From NCBI RefSeq assembly GCF_965228705.1, contig NZ_OZ245832.1, forward strand, positions 2,976,001 through 3,040,000: a stretch of DNA of 64,000 nucleotides, read 5' to 3'. The notes beneath the pieces are model-generated. The model had not been told where the DNA came from, did no database searches, and saw only the letters and a list, made by a program, of their open reading frames with translations. Positions within the stretch are counted from its first letter, which is position 1. Each line of letters begins with the position of its first letter. This stretch comes from Croceimicrobium sp965228705. GTDB taxonomy: Bacteria; Bacteroidota; Bacteroidia; Flavobacteriales; Schleiferiaceae. The position numbers and the translations under genes are program-made. Positions 50,603 to 59,090 of the stretch are shown here, piece by piece.

Positions 50603-51910
50603 TTAATACAAATTCGCCTTCACTTCGTAGCCATTTATCAGGATATGAAACGCTTCTTCTTTTTTGTAAATCGGGCTTTTCTGGCTTAGATTCACCAGGG
50701 TATTGTTGCCGTTTTTCATCACCTTGCTTTCTACGGCACTTTCAGGAAAGTCAACTTTTCCATATTGCAAAGAAGCGGTGAGGTCGAAGATGGCCGCCTC
50801 GGTATTAATAGCCACTTTCAGGTATTTACCATTGATACTGATTTCTCCTCCCGGACCTTGAAGCTTGGCAATATTTAAGTCGCATTCATAACCTTCCAAA
50901 CGGTAGTTTTTCTCCAGTCTACCGATATTATGTTGAGAGTATTTGCTATTGCCGGCATTAAAGTCGATAACTGATCCTACATTCACTTTATCCTCGTAAG
51001 AAACACCTACCGTAATGATATCTGCTTTTTCAAATTCATAGCGGCTGTATTTCGAATTGCTTAAGCTTACGGTCTTGACCTCTCGAATGGCAAAACGACT
51101 TTCATAAGTATTAACCTCTAAATCCTGCATACGATCAGTTTTTACGTGACTGTACTTCAGGTTTCCTTCCAGGCGATCAATTTTAAGGGCTTCAATTTCA
51201 CTTTCGTAGCACTCTATTTTTAAATTTCCAATTTCGGCGGCCTGCAGGTTACTGTACTTAATGTTTAGGAGGAGTTTACCGATGCGCTTAGCCTGTATAT
51301 CATTTTCATAAAGGTTTATCGATCCTTTTTCCAGATTCTGAATGCTGGCTTTTCCATAACGCAGGGTGAGTTCGCCCTTATGGATATTATTCACTGCAAA
51401 ACGACCGCTGTACTGTTCCAGACTAAAGAGGTTTACGTCCCCATTAATGCGCAGATCGCGGTAAGAGTGCTTAATCTTTAATTTGCCTTGAGTGGGCATT
51501 TTAATATGGTATTGGAACTGTACCTCCTCACGGGAAAAGGTGGTGTTTACAATGATGAAGTCCTCCCAACCGATTTTCACTTTACTGGGCATACAGTGAT
51601 AGGTATTGATGTAAACGGAATTCCCAGATTTACTAACTCCATCACTTACCTTTTGCTGAAAGGTTTTTAAGAATTCCTGTATTTTGTCTTCATGTTCTTT
51701 CCCGCGAAAGCGAAATACCGCTTCAACTTCGATGCGGGGTTCATCCCATACATCAATAATAAGATCCGTATTACTGGCGTCGATTTCAATGTCGGAATCT
51801 ACGGCCACGTCAATTTTAACGTGGGCGGTTTTTTCAATTTTAATGGCCTCCTTGGCCAGAAGCGGTCCCAGGCAAAGACTTAGGGCCAGACTATAAATTA
51901 ATGTTTTCAT
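50603..51910 (-). CDS. Exported beta-solenoid-like protein of the ECF sigma operon (DUF4097-like)
   Basis: The start is set at ATG 51910 (signal peptide MKTLIYSLALSLCLGPLLAK); a start at 51979 would add 23 residues inside the anti-sigma gene. In the 435-residue protein, residues about 150-385 are short strands with Tyr at 150, 167, 185, 201, 219, 235, 253, 269, 288, 305, 324, 341, 363 and 383. Spacings of 16-19 residues run up to 341 (then 22 and 20). From 201 to 341 the motifs alternate Y-E and Y-S. This looks like a right-handed beta-helix of the DUF2807/DUF4097 adhesin type. It is encoded after the sigma and anti-sigma genes, overlapping the latter by 20 bp. Function unknown. Confidence 0.75.
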   Translation of the reverse strand: MKTLIYSLALSLCLGPLLAKEAIKIEKTAHVKIDVAVDSDIEIDASNTDLIIDVWDEPRIEVEAVFRFRGKEHEDKIQEFLKTFQQKVSDGVSKSGNSVYINTYHCMPSKVKIGWEDFIIVNTTFSREEVQFQYHIKMPTQGKLKIKHSYRDLRINGDVNLFSLEQYSGRFAVNNIHKGELTLRYGKASIQNLEKGSINLYENDIQAKRIGKLLLNIKYSNLQAAEIGNLKIECYESEIEALKIDRLEGNLKYSHVKTDRMQDLEVNTYESRFAIREVKTVSLSNSKYSRYEFEKADIITVGVSYEDKVNVGSVIDFNAGNSKYSQHNIGRLEKNYRLEGYECDLNIAKLQGPGGEISINGKYLKVAINTEAAIFDLTASLQYGKVDFPESAVESKVMKNGNNTLVNLSQKSPIYKKEEAFHILINGYEVKANLY

Positions 51911-52406
51911 TTTGTACATGTTTTTGATTTCGTTCCAGTTCCATTTGAATGCGTTGTAAGAGACGCAGTCTTTTTTCATAATTGTCGATTAGTACCGTGA
52001 TTAATTCTTCACGGGGCACCAGTTCATCGATATCATCGCGATAGCGCTGATTGATTTTTTCCAATTCTGCCAATTCCTCAAAAACCCAATCGTATTCAGG
52101 CTTGTGCCGAAGTTGATTCAGGTCTAAATTCGATTCAATCATTTTCAAATCAGCCTGATAGCCCTCTTCCTGTTTTAAGAAACTTTCAGGAAGTAAGGTT
52201 TCGGGTTCCGGCGGCAATTGTTTTTCGGGATAAATCCACCAAATACTCAGCCCTAAAACCAGAGCAGCGGCGACAGTCCAGGCTTTAAAATTCCGGGGTT
52301 TTGATTTTTCGGGAATGGCCTTTTTCAGTTCCGACCAAATTCCTTCGGGGGCTTCCGCCTGATCGAATTCAGTGCGGTGCTCCTTCATCCAATCATCGAT
52401 TTTCAT
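51891..52406 (-). CDS. Putative anti-sigma factor membrane protein
   Basis: A 171-residue protein. The N-terminal 40 residues are cytoplasmic (DDWMKEHRTEFDQAEAPEGIWSELKKAI, a common anti-sigma entry in Bacteroidota). A membrane helix (about 43-60: AWTVAAALVLGLSIWWIY) and a charged, coiled-coil periplasmic part (LEKINQRYRDDIDELVPREELITVLIDNYEKRLRLLQRIQ) follow. It overlaps the sigma gene by 14 bp and the exported solenoid gene by 20 bp, so it probably holds the sigma factor inactive. No zinc HxxxCxxC motif is present. Confidence 0.78.
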   Translation of the reverse strand: MKIDDWMKEHRTEFDQAEAPEGIWSELKKAIPEKSKPRNFKAWTVAAALVLGLSIWWIYPEKQLPPEPETLLPESFLKQEEGYQADLKMIESNLDLNQLRHKPEYDWVFEELAELEKINQRYRDDIDELVPREELITVLIDNYEKRLRLLQRIQMELERNQKHVQNENINL

Positions 52407-52941
52407 AAGCCGATTTTAAGTGATTTTGAAGCAAACTTTTTGCGTAACGCAGCTGGGTCTTGGAGTTAGATAAACTCGTATTCAGCTCATTGGCAATCTC
52501 TGCATGACTGTATTCCTCGAGGTAATACAGTTGAAAGATGAGGCGGCATCCGGCTGGCAATTGCATGATAGCGGCATTGATTTGGCTAAAGGGCAAATCG
52601 GGCATTTCCAGTTCTTCATCTTCCGATTCGAAGTCCGGAACTTCTTCCAGGGAAATGAAAGGCCTTAAATCCTGCCGCAAATGGGCTAGGGCTTTATTTA
52701 TGGCGATGCGCTTTAACCAGCCACCAAAGGCCAGTTCGTTTTCGAGCGAATCAATCTTTTCGAAGGCCTGGATAAAGCTGTCCTGTAAAAGGTCTCTGGC
52801 AATATCCTCCTGCGGAATAAGGCGCAGTATACTGTTATAGGTCGCCTGGGAAAAATTCTGATACAGCTGAAAGCCGGCCAGTTGATTTCCCTTGCGCAGT
52901 TGGCGGATAGTCTTCTTAAGGTCGATGCTCATTAGGGGCAT
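52393..52941 (-). CDS. ECF-type RNA polymerase sigma factor
   Basis: A 182-residue sigma-70 family protein with region 2 (about 15-85: LAGFQLYQNFSQATYNSILRLIPQEDIARDLLQDSFIQAFEKIDSL) and region 4 (about 120-175: INAAIMQLPAGCRLIFQLYYLEEYSHAEIANELNTSLSNSKTQLRYAKSLL). The alternative start is 52932. It is co-translated with a putative anti-sigma gene and an exported protein, forming a cell-surface signalling type unit. The conditions it responds to are not evident. Confidence 0.92.
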   Translation of the reverse strand: MPLMSIDLKKTIRQLRKGNQLAGFQLYQNFSQATYNSILRLIPQEDIARDLLQDSFIQAFEKIDSLENELAFGGWLKRIAINKALAHLRQDLRPFISLEEVPDFESEDEELEMPDLPFSQINAAIMQLPAGCRLIFQLYYLEEYSHAEIANELNTSLSNSKTQLRYAKSLLQNHLKSAYENR

Positions 52942-53020
52942 TTACACCCTTAGGATGCGAATGATTACCAAAGGTTGTAAAAATGAAGCGAATTTTTTCA
53001 GCTATTTAAGAGAGGGAAAT

Positions 53021-53054
53021 AAAAAACCCCGTCTCGGGCGAACCAAGACGGGGC
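53021..53054 (-). terminator. Rho-independent terminator of the T9SS multi-module gene
   Basis: CCCCGTCT (53027-53034) and AGACGGGG (53046-53053) form an 8-bp stem with an 11-nt loop; A6 on the plus strand gives T6 downstream on the minus strand. Confidence 0.85.
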
Positions 53055-53078
53055 TACCAAATGTAACCTACTAATGAA

Positions 53079-55262
53079 CTATTTGGTGATGATCAGTTTC
53101 CGGCTCTCAGCGAATTGATCGTTGGAGACGGTAATAAGGTAGATACCATTTTTAAGCATACTAAGGTCAAGCTCAGAATAACTTAAATTGCTGGTATTAG
53201 TGTTTAAAATAGCGCGACCATTAAGATCACTTACTTGAATATTGAAGGCTTCGCCATTAAGGCCCTCTAAGCGCACCAAGCCAGTGCTGGGGTTAGGCGC
53301 CAGGCTGAAGTTGCTCATGCGGTTTTCGATTAAACCTACATTAGGATCGAATTCAATATCGTCTACATAATAGGTTTTAGCACCAACAGCGATACCGGGA
53401 GTTCCGAAGTTCGGGAATACCACCACCACATCGTAAGTCTGACTTAAATCCAGGGCAGGAGTACCAGCACTATTATTGGCAAAATTGAAGTACAAGGTTT
53501 CCCAGGCTCCGGCTACAGTAGTAGTAGCAACCGTTTCACAAGTGATCGTTCCATTGGCGGAATTTTCAACTTTTAAGAGGAAGTCGGTACCGGCATCTGG
53601 TGACCAAACACGCATTTTCATACCCGTTTGATTAGCCATGAAAGGAATGGGGTTTTTCATACCACCGGTAGTTACAGTAATACCACCCCATACTTCAGCG
53701 CCACCGGATTTGTCGATTTTCAATACCGTATTGCTCGCATTAGTTGGATCAGCGGTTAAGCTATCCGAACATCCACCAAATTCGGTAGTAACATCGTAAT
53801 CAACATTAGGATCATCGAAGGTGATGGGTAAGTCGATGGTATCCAAATTAGACGGAGGCATAATCACACCAAAGCTGATGTCATCGATATAATAAGTCTT
53901 GGCCCCTGCGGTAGCACCATCTACGCCAAAGTTGGGGAATACCACTACTTTATCGTAGGTATTGGCATAATTAATCGCCGCTGTTCCGGCTGCTTGATTG
54001 CTGAAATCGAATACCAAGGTATCCCAGCCACCAGCGGTAGTAGTGGTATCAACCGTTTCTACTGAAATAGTAGGATCATTGGAATCCTCAATTTTCATAC
54101 GTACTTCAATACCTGCATCGGGAGACCAAATGCGCAGACTCATTAAGTTGTCATTGGCAGTAAAAGGTACGGGAGCGGATAAACCATTCTTGGTAACCAC
54201 AATACCGGCCCAGGTTTGAGCGGCACCGTCCTTGGTAAACTCAGATACCATATTAGTAGGATCGGTAGGATCCACTACGATCGTATCGGTACAACCACCA
54301 AATTCGTCACTGCTGTAATCAATGGCAGGGTTATCGAAAGTGATGGGTAAAGAAGGTAAAACCGGACCGGTAGAGGCAAATTGAATATCATCTACATAAT
54401 AGGTTTTTGCACCAGCGGTAGCGCCATCCACACCGAAGTTCGGGAATACCACCACCTTGTCATAGGTATTGGCAAAATTGATAGCCGCTGTTCCAGAAGC
54501 ATGATTGGCAAAATCGAAGGTGAGGGTTTCCCAGCCATTAGCCATGGTGGTAGTATCTACCGTTTCTACGGAAACCGTAGGATCGTTAGCGTCTTCGATT
54601 TTCATACGCACTTCAATGCCGGCATCAGGAGAATAGACCCGCATGGTCATAGTGGTATTGCCACTGGCAAAAGGAATGGGATTAGCCAGGCCATTGGCAG
54701 AAAGGATAATTCCCGCCCAGGTTTGAGCAGATCCATCCTTGTCGATTTGGGTAACCATATTAGTAGGATCCACCGGATCAGCTACAATGGTATCGGTACA
54801 TCCACCAAACTCCGAAGACACGTAATTTACATTAGGGTCATCGAAAGTAATGGGGAGGTCCATTTGACTGGCCGCGCCACATGGGCCGCAAGCTTCCCAA
54901 CAAACTACATCTAAAATGGTGTCACCGCTAAAGGTCAAAACGCGGTTAGTAAATCCACCGGTGGTGATGGTACAAGGTAAGCCTTGAGTCAGGTTTTCTT
55001 GATCATTCCAGCCGTCGATGGTGAATTTATATTCGATAGTTCCGGCAGTTAAAGGAAGTGCAACCTCCCAAACGCCATCACCATCAGCGTCCGACATGGG
55101 GTTACATGCGCCACACCAGTTGTTGAAGGTTCCATTTACGTGAGCCGAGGTAAAACCAGTTCCGGAATAGCCGGCCAGGTCAACCTTAAAGGTCACGGTG
55201 TCTGTTTGCGCCGATAGGCTAAAGGCCGTAAACAGAGCCATTAATAAGGTAATCTTTTTCAT
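53079..55262 (-). CDS. Secreted CBM48-like plus three-module glycan-binding protein with T9SS sorting domain
   Basis: A 727-residue exported protein (signal peptide to about residue 19). An N-terminal domain (about 20-125) has the CBM48/CBM20-like motif NGTFNNWC and EYKFTIDGW. Then come three near-identical modules of about 163 residues (135-297, 304-466, 477-640). Each starts LPITFD(D/N)P and contains EFGGC(T/S)D, SPDAG, VVVFPNFG and YY(V/I)DDI; they look like beta-sandwich carbohydrate-binding modules. A T9SS sorting domain closes the chain (FSLAPNPSTGLVRLEGLNG ... NGIYLITVSND). It diverges from the Nudix regulator of the beta-glucan locus and is probably its surface glycan-binding protein. 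No catalytic residues are seen. Confidence 0.82.
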   Translation of the reverse strand: MKKITLLMALFTAFSLSAQTDTVTFKVDLAGYSGTGFTSAHVNGTFNNWCGACNPMSDADGDGVWEVALPLTAGTIEYKFTIDGWNDQENLTQGLPCTITTGGFTNRVLTFSGDTILDVVCWEACGPCGAASQMDLPITFDDPNVNYVSSEFGGCTDTIVADPVDPTNMVTQIDKDGSAQTWAGIILSANGLANPIPFASGNTTMTMRVYSPDAGIEVRMKIEDANDPTVSVETVDTTTMANGWETLTFDFANHASGTAAINFANTYDKVVVFPNFGVDGATAGAKTYYVDDIQFASTGPVLPSLPITFDNPAIDYSSDEFGGCTDTIVVDPTDPTNMVSEFTKDGAAQTWAGIVVTKNGLSAPVPFTANDNLMSLRIWSPDAGIEVRMKIEDSNDPTISVETVDTTTTAGGWDTLVFDFSNQAAGTAAINYANTYDKVVVFPNFGVDGATAGAKTYYIDDISFGVIMPPSNLDTIDLPITFDDPNVDYDVTTEFGGCSDSLTADPTNASNTVLKIDKSGGAEVWGGITVTTGGMKNPIPFMANQTGMKMRVWSPDAGTDFLLKVENSANGTITCETVATTTVAGAWETLYFNFANNSAGTPALDLSQTYDVVVVFPNFGTPGIAVGAKTYYVDDIEFDPNVGLIENRMSNFSLAPNPSTGLVRLEGLNGEAFNIQVSDLNGRAILNTNTSNLSYSELDLSMLKNGIYLITVSNDQFAESRKLIITK
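53343..54860 (-). repeat. Three tandem coding repeats of about 490 bp
   Basis: The module DNA at about 54372-54860, 53865-54353 and 53343-53834 is similar enough to see directly; for example GTTCGGGAATACCACCAC recurs near 53410 and 54431 and in slightly changed form near 53930. The first two copies are closest to each other. Such repeats can recombine and change copy number. Confidence 0.8.
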
Positions 55263-55360
55263 TAGTACTGAATTTGAGCTCTAATGTATAACTTTTGGTA
55301 AAAATGACATTAAGTAAGCTGAAAAACTTTATTATTGCCTGAAAATGAGCACTAAGTCTT

Positions 55361-55381
55361 AAATGTGTGTTTTACACTTTT
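55361..55381. promoter_or_regulatory. Candidate operator of the Nudix-type regulator
   Basis: AAA-n-GTGT (55361-55368) and ACAC-n-TTT (55374-55381) form a 21-bp dyad with a 5-nt centre and one mismatched pair. It lies in the divergent region between the T9SS binding-protein gene and the regulator, just upstream of the regulator's promoter elements. Confidence 0.45.
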
Positions 55382-55387
55382 GGTAGC

Positions 55388-55416
55388 TTGTACTAAATGA
55401 AAATTTGGTATTTTTG
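55388..55416 (+). promoter_or_regulatory. Candidate promoter of the beta-glucan catabolic operon
   Basis: TTG (55388-55390), an 18-nt spacer and TATTTTTG (55409-55416) fit the Bacteroidota TTG-N17-23-TAnnTTTG consensus. It is 21 bp before the ATG at 55438. Confidence 0.6.
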
Positions 55417-55437
55417 AAAACGACATCAATCAGAATC

Positions 55438-56193
55438 ATGGCTGAAAAGACTACAAGCACGGTTCCCAAGGGTCAGAAATCCCAGTTTGCAGTTCCGTAT
55501 TACGAGATATCCTACGATAAATTTTTTCAATTCGGTGTTTCCGTCGATTGTGTGGTCTTTGGCTACCATGAGAATCGCCTTAAAATTCTCCTCATTAAAA
55601 GGGGTGCCGCTCCATTTATGGGCATGTGGGCCTTGCCGGGAGACCTGGTGTATCCCAATGAAAATATTGATGTGGCGGCGCAGCGAATTTTACGCGATCT
55701 CACCGGCATTGATAATCTCTTTATGGAGCAAACCAAGGTTTATGGCCAGGTTGATCGTCACCCGGCTGGACGCGTAATTACCACGGGCTATTACTCCTTA
55801 ATTGATATTGCCAAGCACGATCCACATGCTTCAGCTTGGGCCGATGGCGTGTATTGGATGGATTTGGATGAGGTGCCTAAATTGGCATTCGACCATAGCG
55901 ATATCCTGAAAGATGCCCTGCAAATCTTGCAGCAGCGAGTACGTCATCAGCCGGTAGGCTTTGAGTTATTGCCCGAAAAATTTGCTTTGGCTGATTTGCA
56001 GGCTCTGTACGAAGCAGTCTTGAACGAGAGCTATGACAAAGCCAATTTCCGTAAAAGGATTCTCAGTATGAACCTTTTAATCTCCTTAAAGGAGAATCAA
56101 AAAGATGTGCCCCACCGTCCGGCTCGTCTCTATAAATTCGATAAGCAGCGCTATGATGAATTGATCGCTAAAGGCTTCTCCTTCGAATTGTAA
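55438..56193 (+). CDS. NrtR-type Nudix-domain transcriptional regulator
   Basis: The start is set at ATG 55438 (MAEKTTSTVPKGQ); the upstream in-frame start at 55405 would lie within the promoter. The 251-residue protein has a Nudix fold (about 30-165) in which the box (68-90) reads GDLVYPNENIDVAAQRILRDLTG. The RExxEE catalytic glutamates are missing, so it should not hydrolyse nucleotides. The C-terminal winged helix (about 185-250: LADLQALYEAVLNESYDKANFRKRILSMN) binds DNA. Relatives in Bacteroidota regulate sugar catabolic operons in response to a sugar or phosphate ester. It precedes the MFS, GH16, GH30 and phosphorylase genes. Confidence 0.88.
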   Translation: MAEKTTSTVPKGQKSQFAVPYYEISYDKFFQFGVSVDCVVFGYHENRLKILLIKRGAAPFMGMWALPGDLVYPNENIDVAAQRILRDLTGIDNLFMEQTKVYGQVDRHPAGRVITTGYYSLIDIAKHDPHASAWADGVYWMDLDEVPKLAFDHSDILKDALQILQQRVRHQPVGFELLPEKFALADLQALYEAVLNESYDKANFRKRILSMNLLISLKENQKDVPHRPARLYKFDKQRYDELIAKGFSFEL

Positions 56194-56227
56194 TTTTTTG
56201 CTAATCTGAGATTGAATCTAACAGCCT

Positions 56228-57874
56228 ATGAAAAGAGGTAATTCCGAATACGTATTTCTAATTGCCTTGATTGTAGCTCTGGGCGGACTGCTCATGGGTT
56301 TTGATGCCTCGGTGATTTCCGGGGTGGTAGGTTTTATTAAGGTCGAATTCAACTTAACAACCTTGCAATTAGGTTGGTCGGTGGCCTCTTTAACCGTGGC
56401 CTCAACCATGGCGATGTTTGTGGCTGGACCGCTTTCCGATCGTTTTGGACGACGTGCGGTTTTGCGAATTGCTGCGATTTTATACGCCACTTCAGCCGTG
56501 GCCTCGGCTTTGGCGCCGGATTATAATACCTTGGTTATCGCTCGGATGATAGGCGGTTTTGGGGTTGGTGCTTCTTTAATCTTAGCGCCGCTTTATATTG
56601 CCGAAATCGCCCCCAAGGATAAGCGTGGACGCCTGGTTTCCTTTAATCAGCTCAATATCGTAATCGGTATTTCCCTGGCATTCTTTAGTAATTACTGGAT
56701 TCTCCAATTGGGGAAAAGTGATGCTGCCTGGGTGCAAGATCTTGGTATTGATCAAAACAATTGGCGCTGGATGTTGGGCCTGGAGGCTTTACCCGCCATA
56801 TTGTATTTCTTCGGCCTCTTTATGGTACCACGCAGTCCGCGTTGGCTGATGATGAAGGGCAATAATGAAGAAGCTCAAAAAGTAATGAGTCGGGTGGCTG
56901 GTCAGGAGAAAGCTCTGGAAGAATTAGACCGTATTCGTAAAAATATTGAAGAAGACAGCAAAGTTGAAAAAACCAGTTTGGCTGAGCTTTTCAAACCGGG
57001 TTTGCGTCTGGTTATTACCATTGGCATCGTGATTGGCATCCTGCAACAAATCACTGGTATTAATGCGGTGTTCTTCTATGCACCTATGATTTTTGAGCAA
57101 AGTGGTTTGGGTACCGATGCCGCTTTTATGCAAGCCATTTTAGTAGGTCTGGTAAATCTGGTTTTCACCATTTTGGCTATTCTTTTTATAGACCGCTTTG
57201 GGCGGAAGCCGCTTCTTACTTATGGGGTGGCGGGTATTACCATTTCCATGCTGGTGCTAAGTTATGGCTTCAACAAAGCAACCTATAGTTTGGATGAGCA
57301 GGCTATTGCTTCGCTGGAATACAAAATACAAGTAGCGGCAGCCGAAGAAGGGGAGGAATTAAAAGATTTTGCCGAATGGACTGAAGCGGAAAAGGCCACT
57401 CTGGTTCAAGAGAGCAAGTTTAAGCCCATGCTTGCCAAGGACTTTAATGATGGAGATTTGTATTTAGCAGAGGTGGCGGCTTTAATGCCTGATCTGGATA
57501 TGGAAAGCCATCGTCAGGATTTCCTTAATTCGGCGATTCACCTCAATACCTATTTGATTTTGGTAGCCTTATTGGCCTTTGTAGCCTCCTTTGCCATTTC
57601 CATTGGGCCCGTAATGTGGGTGCTCTTTTCGGAATTATTCCCCAATCGCATTCGCGGAATCGCCATTTCCTTTGTGGGGGTTATCAATTCTTTGGTGAGC
57701 ACCATTGTACAGTTTGTATTCCCCTGGGAACTTGAAACCATCGGGAGCTCGCTTACCTTCCTCTTATTTGGATTATTTGCCTTTGTAGGCCTGATCTTTA
57801 TCATTCGCAGTATTCCTGAAACCAAGGGACGTTCGCTGGAGGAATTGGAGAAAATCCTGATCAAAGAAGATTGA
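56228..57874 (+). CDS. Sugar-porter family MFS transporter
   Basis: A 548-residue permease with 12 membrane segments. Sugar-porter signatures are GFDASVISG, DRFGRRAVLR, PRSPRWLMMKG, QQITGINAVFFYAP, DRFGRKPLL and PETKGRSLEELE. A hydrophilic insert of about 75 residues (about 355-435) separates TM9 and TM10, longer than in simple sugar porters but known in Bacteroidota members. It should import a mono- or short oligosaccharide across the inner membrane. Here it most likely serves products of the glucanases encoded next; 1 bp separates it from the GH16 gene. Confidence 0.9.
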   Translation: MKRGNSEYVFLIALIVALGGLLMGFDASVISGVVGFIKVEFNLTTLQLGWSVASLTVASTMAMFVAGPLSDRFGRRAVLRIAAILYATSAVASALAPDYNTLVIARMIGGFGVGASLILAPLYIAEIAPKDKRGRLVSFNQLNIVIGISLAFFSNYWILQLGKSDAAWVQDLGIDQNNWRWMLGLEALPAILYFFGLFMVPRSPRWLMMKGNNEEAQKVMSRVAGQEKALEELDRIRKNIEEDSKVEKTSLAELFKPGLRLVITIGIVIGILQQITGINAVFFYAPMIFEQSGLGTDAAFMQAILVGLVNLVFTILAILFIDRFGRKPLLTYGVAGITISMLVLSYGFNKATYSLDEQAIASLEYKIQVAAAEEGEELKDFAEWTEAEKATLVQESKFKPMLAKDFNDGDLYLAEVAALMPDLDMESHRQDFLNSAIHLNTYLILVALLAFVASFAISIGPVMWVLFSELFPNRIRGIAISFVGVINSLVSTIVQFVFPWELETIGSSLTFLLFGLFAFVGLIFIIRSIPETKGRSLEELEKILIKED

Positions 57875-57875
57875 T

Positions 57876-59090
57876 ATGAAAGCTATTTACCTGGGAATTT
57901 TCAGTCTGGCCCTTTGGTCCTGCCAAGGTCCCGAAAGTCCGGTGGAAAAGGATCCCCTGCATTTAAACGCTCAAGATTTAGGGGCGCCGCAAGACAGTCT
58001 ATTATTTGCTAAAGGCGGTGCTCAAATCGACTTCACCCTTCCCATTACAGAGGCGGGTCGCTATGAGGTGAAATTAAAGGCCAGCAGCAGCGATAGTGCC
58101 CAGATTTGGATTGAAGATTATATCCATAATCCCGATGGACGGACTTATAATATCACGGGAAATATGCTGGCTCAGGCCGATGGCAGTCCGCTAGGCATTG
58201 TGGGTAGTCCTCTCGATACCGGTAAGCATGCCATGCGCTTGCATGTTTCTGGCGGGAAAGCTCAAATCGAAAGCCTTTCTTTTAAACTGATCAAGAAACT
58301 ACAGAAAACACCTGCGATCCATGAGCAGTCTATGGAGGGCGAGGAATGGGATTTGGTTTGGAGCGATGAGTTTGAAGGATCGGGTTTGCCAGACAGTACA
58401 AAATGGTCTTACAATATTGGCAATTGGGGCTGGGGAAATAATGAGCCGCAATACTATACCGAAGGACGGCTGGAAAATGCCCGTCAGGAAAACGGGAACT
58501 TAATTATTGAAGCGCGTAAAAATGATCAAGGGCAAGCCTGGACTTCAGCGCGCCTAACTACCCAAGGCAAGCATGCCTTTACCTATGGTCGCATTGAATT
58601 TAGAGCGAAAGTTCCCGTAGGTCGCGGAACCTGGGCTGCCGGTTGGTTATTGGGTGATGCCTATCGCGATGAACTTTCTTGGCCTTATTGTGGCGAAATT
58701 GATGTGCTGGAATGTGTAGGCTTCGAAATTAATGACAGCACCGGTTTGGGTAAGAATCATGCCACCTGCCATACCCGTGCTTATTACTTTAAACAAGGTA
58801 ATCAGATTGGGTCTGAGATCGAAGTCGACAGCATGAACACGAAATTCCATACCTACGCTGTAGAATGGTACCCCGATCGTATTGAAGGCTATTTGGATGG
58901 CGAGCATTATTATACCTACGATAAGAATGCCAATGAATTGGAATGGCCTTTTGATAAGCCTCAAAACATTATTCTCAACCTCGCAGTGGGCGGCGGCTGG
59001 GGTGGTGCCCAGGGCATTGATCCCCAATGGGAAAAGCATCAGTATATTCTCGACTATGTAAGGGTCTATCAAAGGAAAGGGGCAGAATAA
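57876..59090 (+). CDS. GH16 family lipoprotein, probable endo-beta-1,3-glucanase (laminarinase)
   Basis: A 404-residue lipoprotein with lipobox LWSC ending at Cys16. Residues about 25-145 form a CBM6-like beta-sandwich (ITEAGRYEVKLKASSSDSAQIWI). The GH16 domain (about 155-402) has the catalytic signature GEIDVLE: nucleophile E274, D276 and acid/base E279. WSDEFEGSG, GRIEFRAKVP and NLAVGGGWGG flank it. The GEIDxxE form is that of laminarinases and related beta-glucanases, which hydrolyse beta-1,3-glucan. Anchored on the surface or in the periplasm, it should supply oligosaccharides for uptake. The stop overlaps the GH30 start (TAATG). Confidence 0.9.
   Translation: MKAIYLGIFSLALWSCQGPESPVEKDPLHLNAQDLGAPQDSLLFAKGGAQIDFTLPITEAGRYEVKLKASSSDSAQIWIEDYIHNPDGRTYNITGNMLAQADGSPLGIVGSPLDTGKHAMRLHVSGGKAQIESLSFKLIKKLQKTPAIHEQSMEGEEWDLVWSDEFEGSGLPDSTKWSYNIGNWGWGNNEPQYYTEGRLENARQENGNLIIEARKNDQGQAWTSARLTTQGKHAFTYGRIEFRAKVPVGRGTWAAGWLLGDAYRDELSWPYCGEIDVLECVGFEINDSTGLGKNHATCHTRAYYFKQGNQIGSEIEVDSMNTKFHTYAVEWYPDRIEGYLDGEHYYTYDKNANELEWPFDKPQNIILNLAVGGGWGGAQGIDPQWEKHQYILDYVRVYQRKGAE

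Noticed and set aside
54381..54914. A 177-codon plus-strand frame inside the T9SS repeat gene.
   Set aside because: Antisense shadow; its apparent pattern simply mirrors the repeated modules on the other strand.
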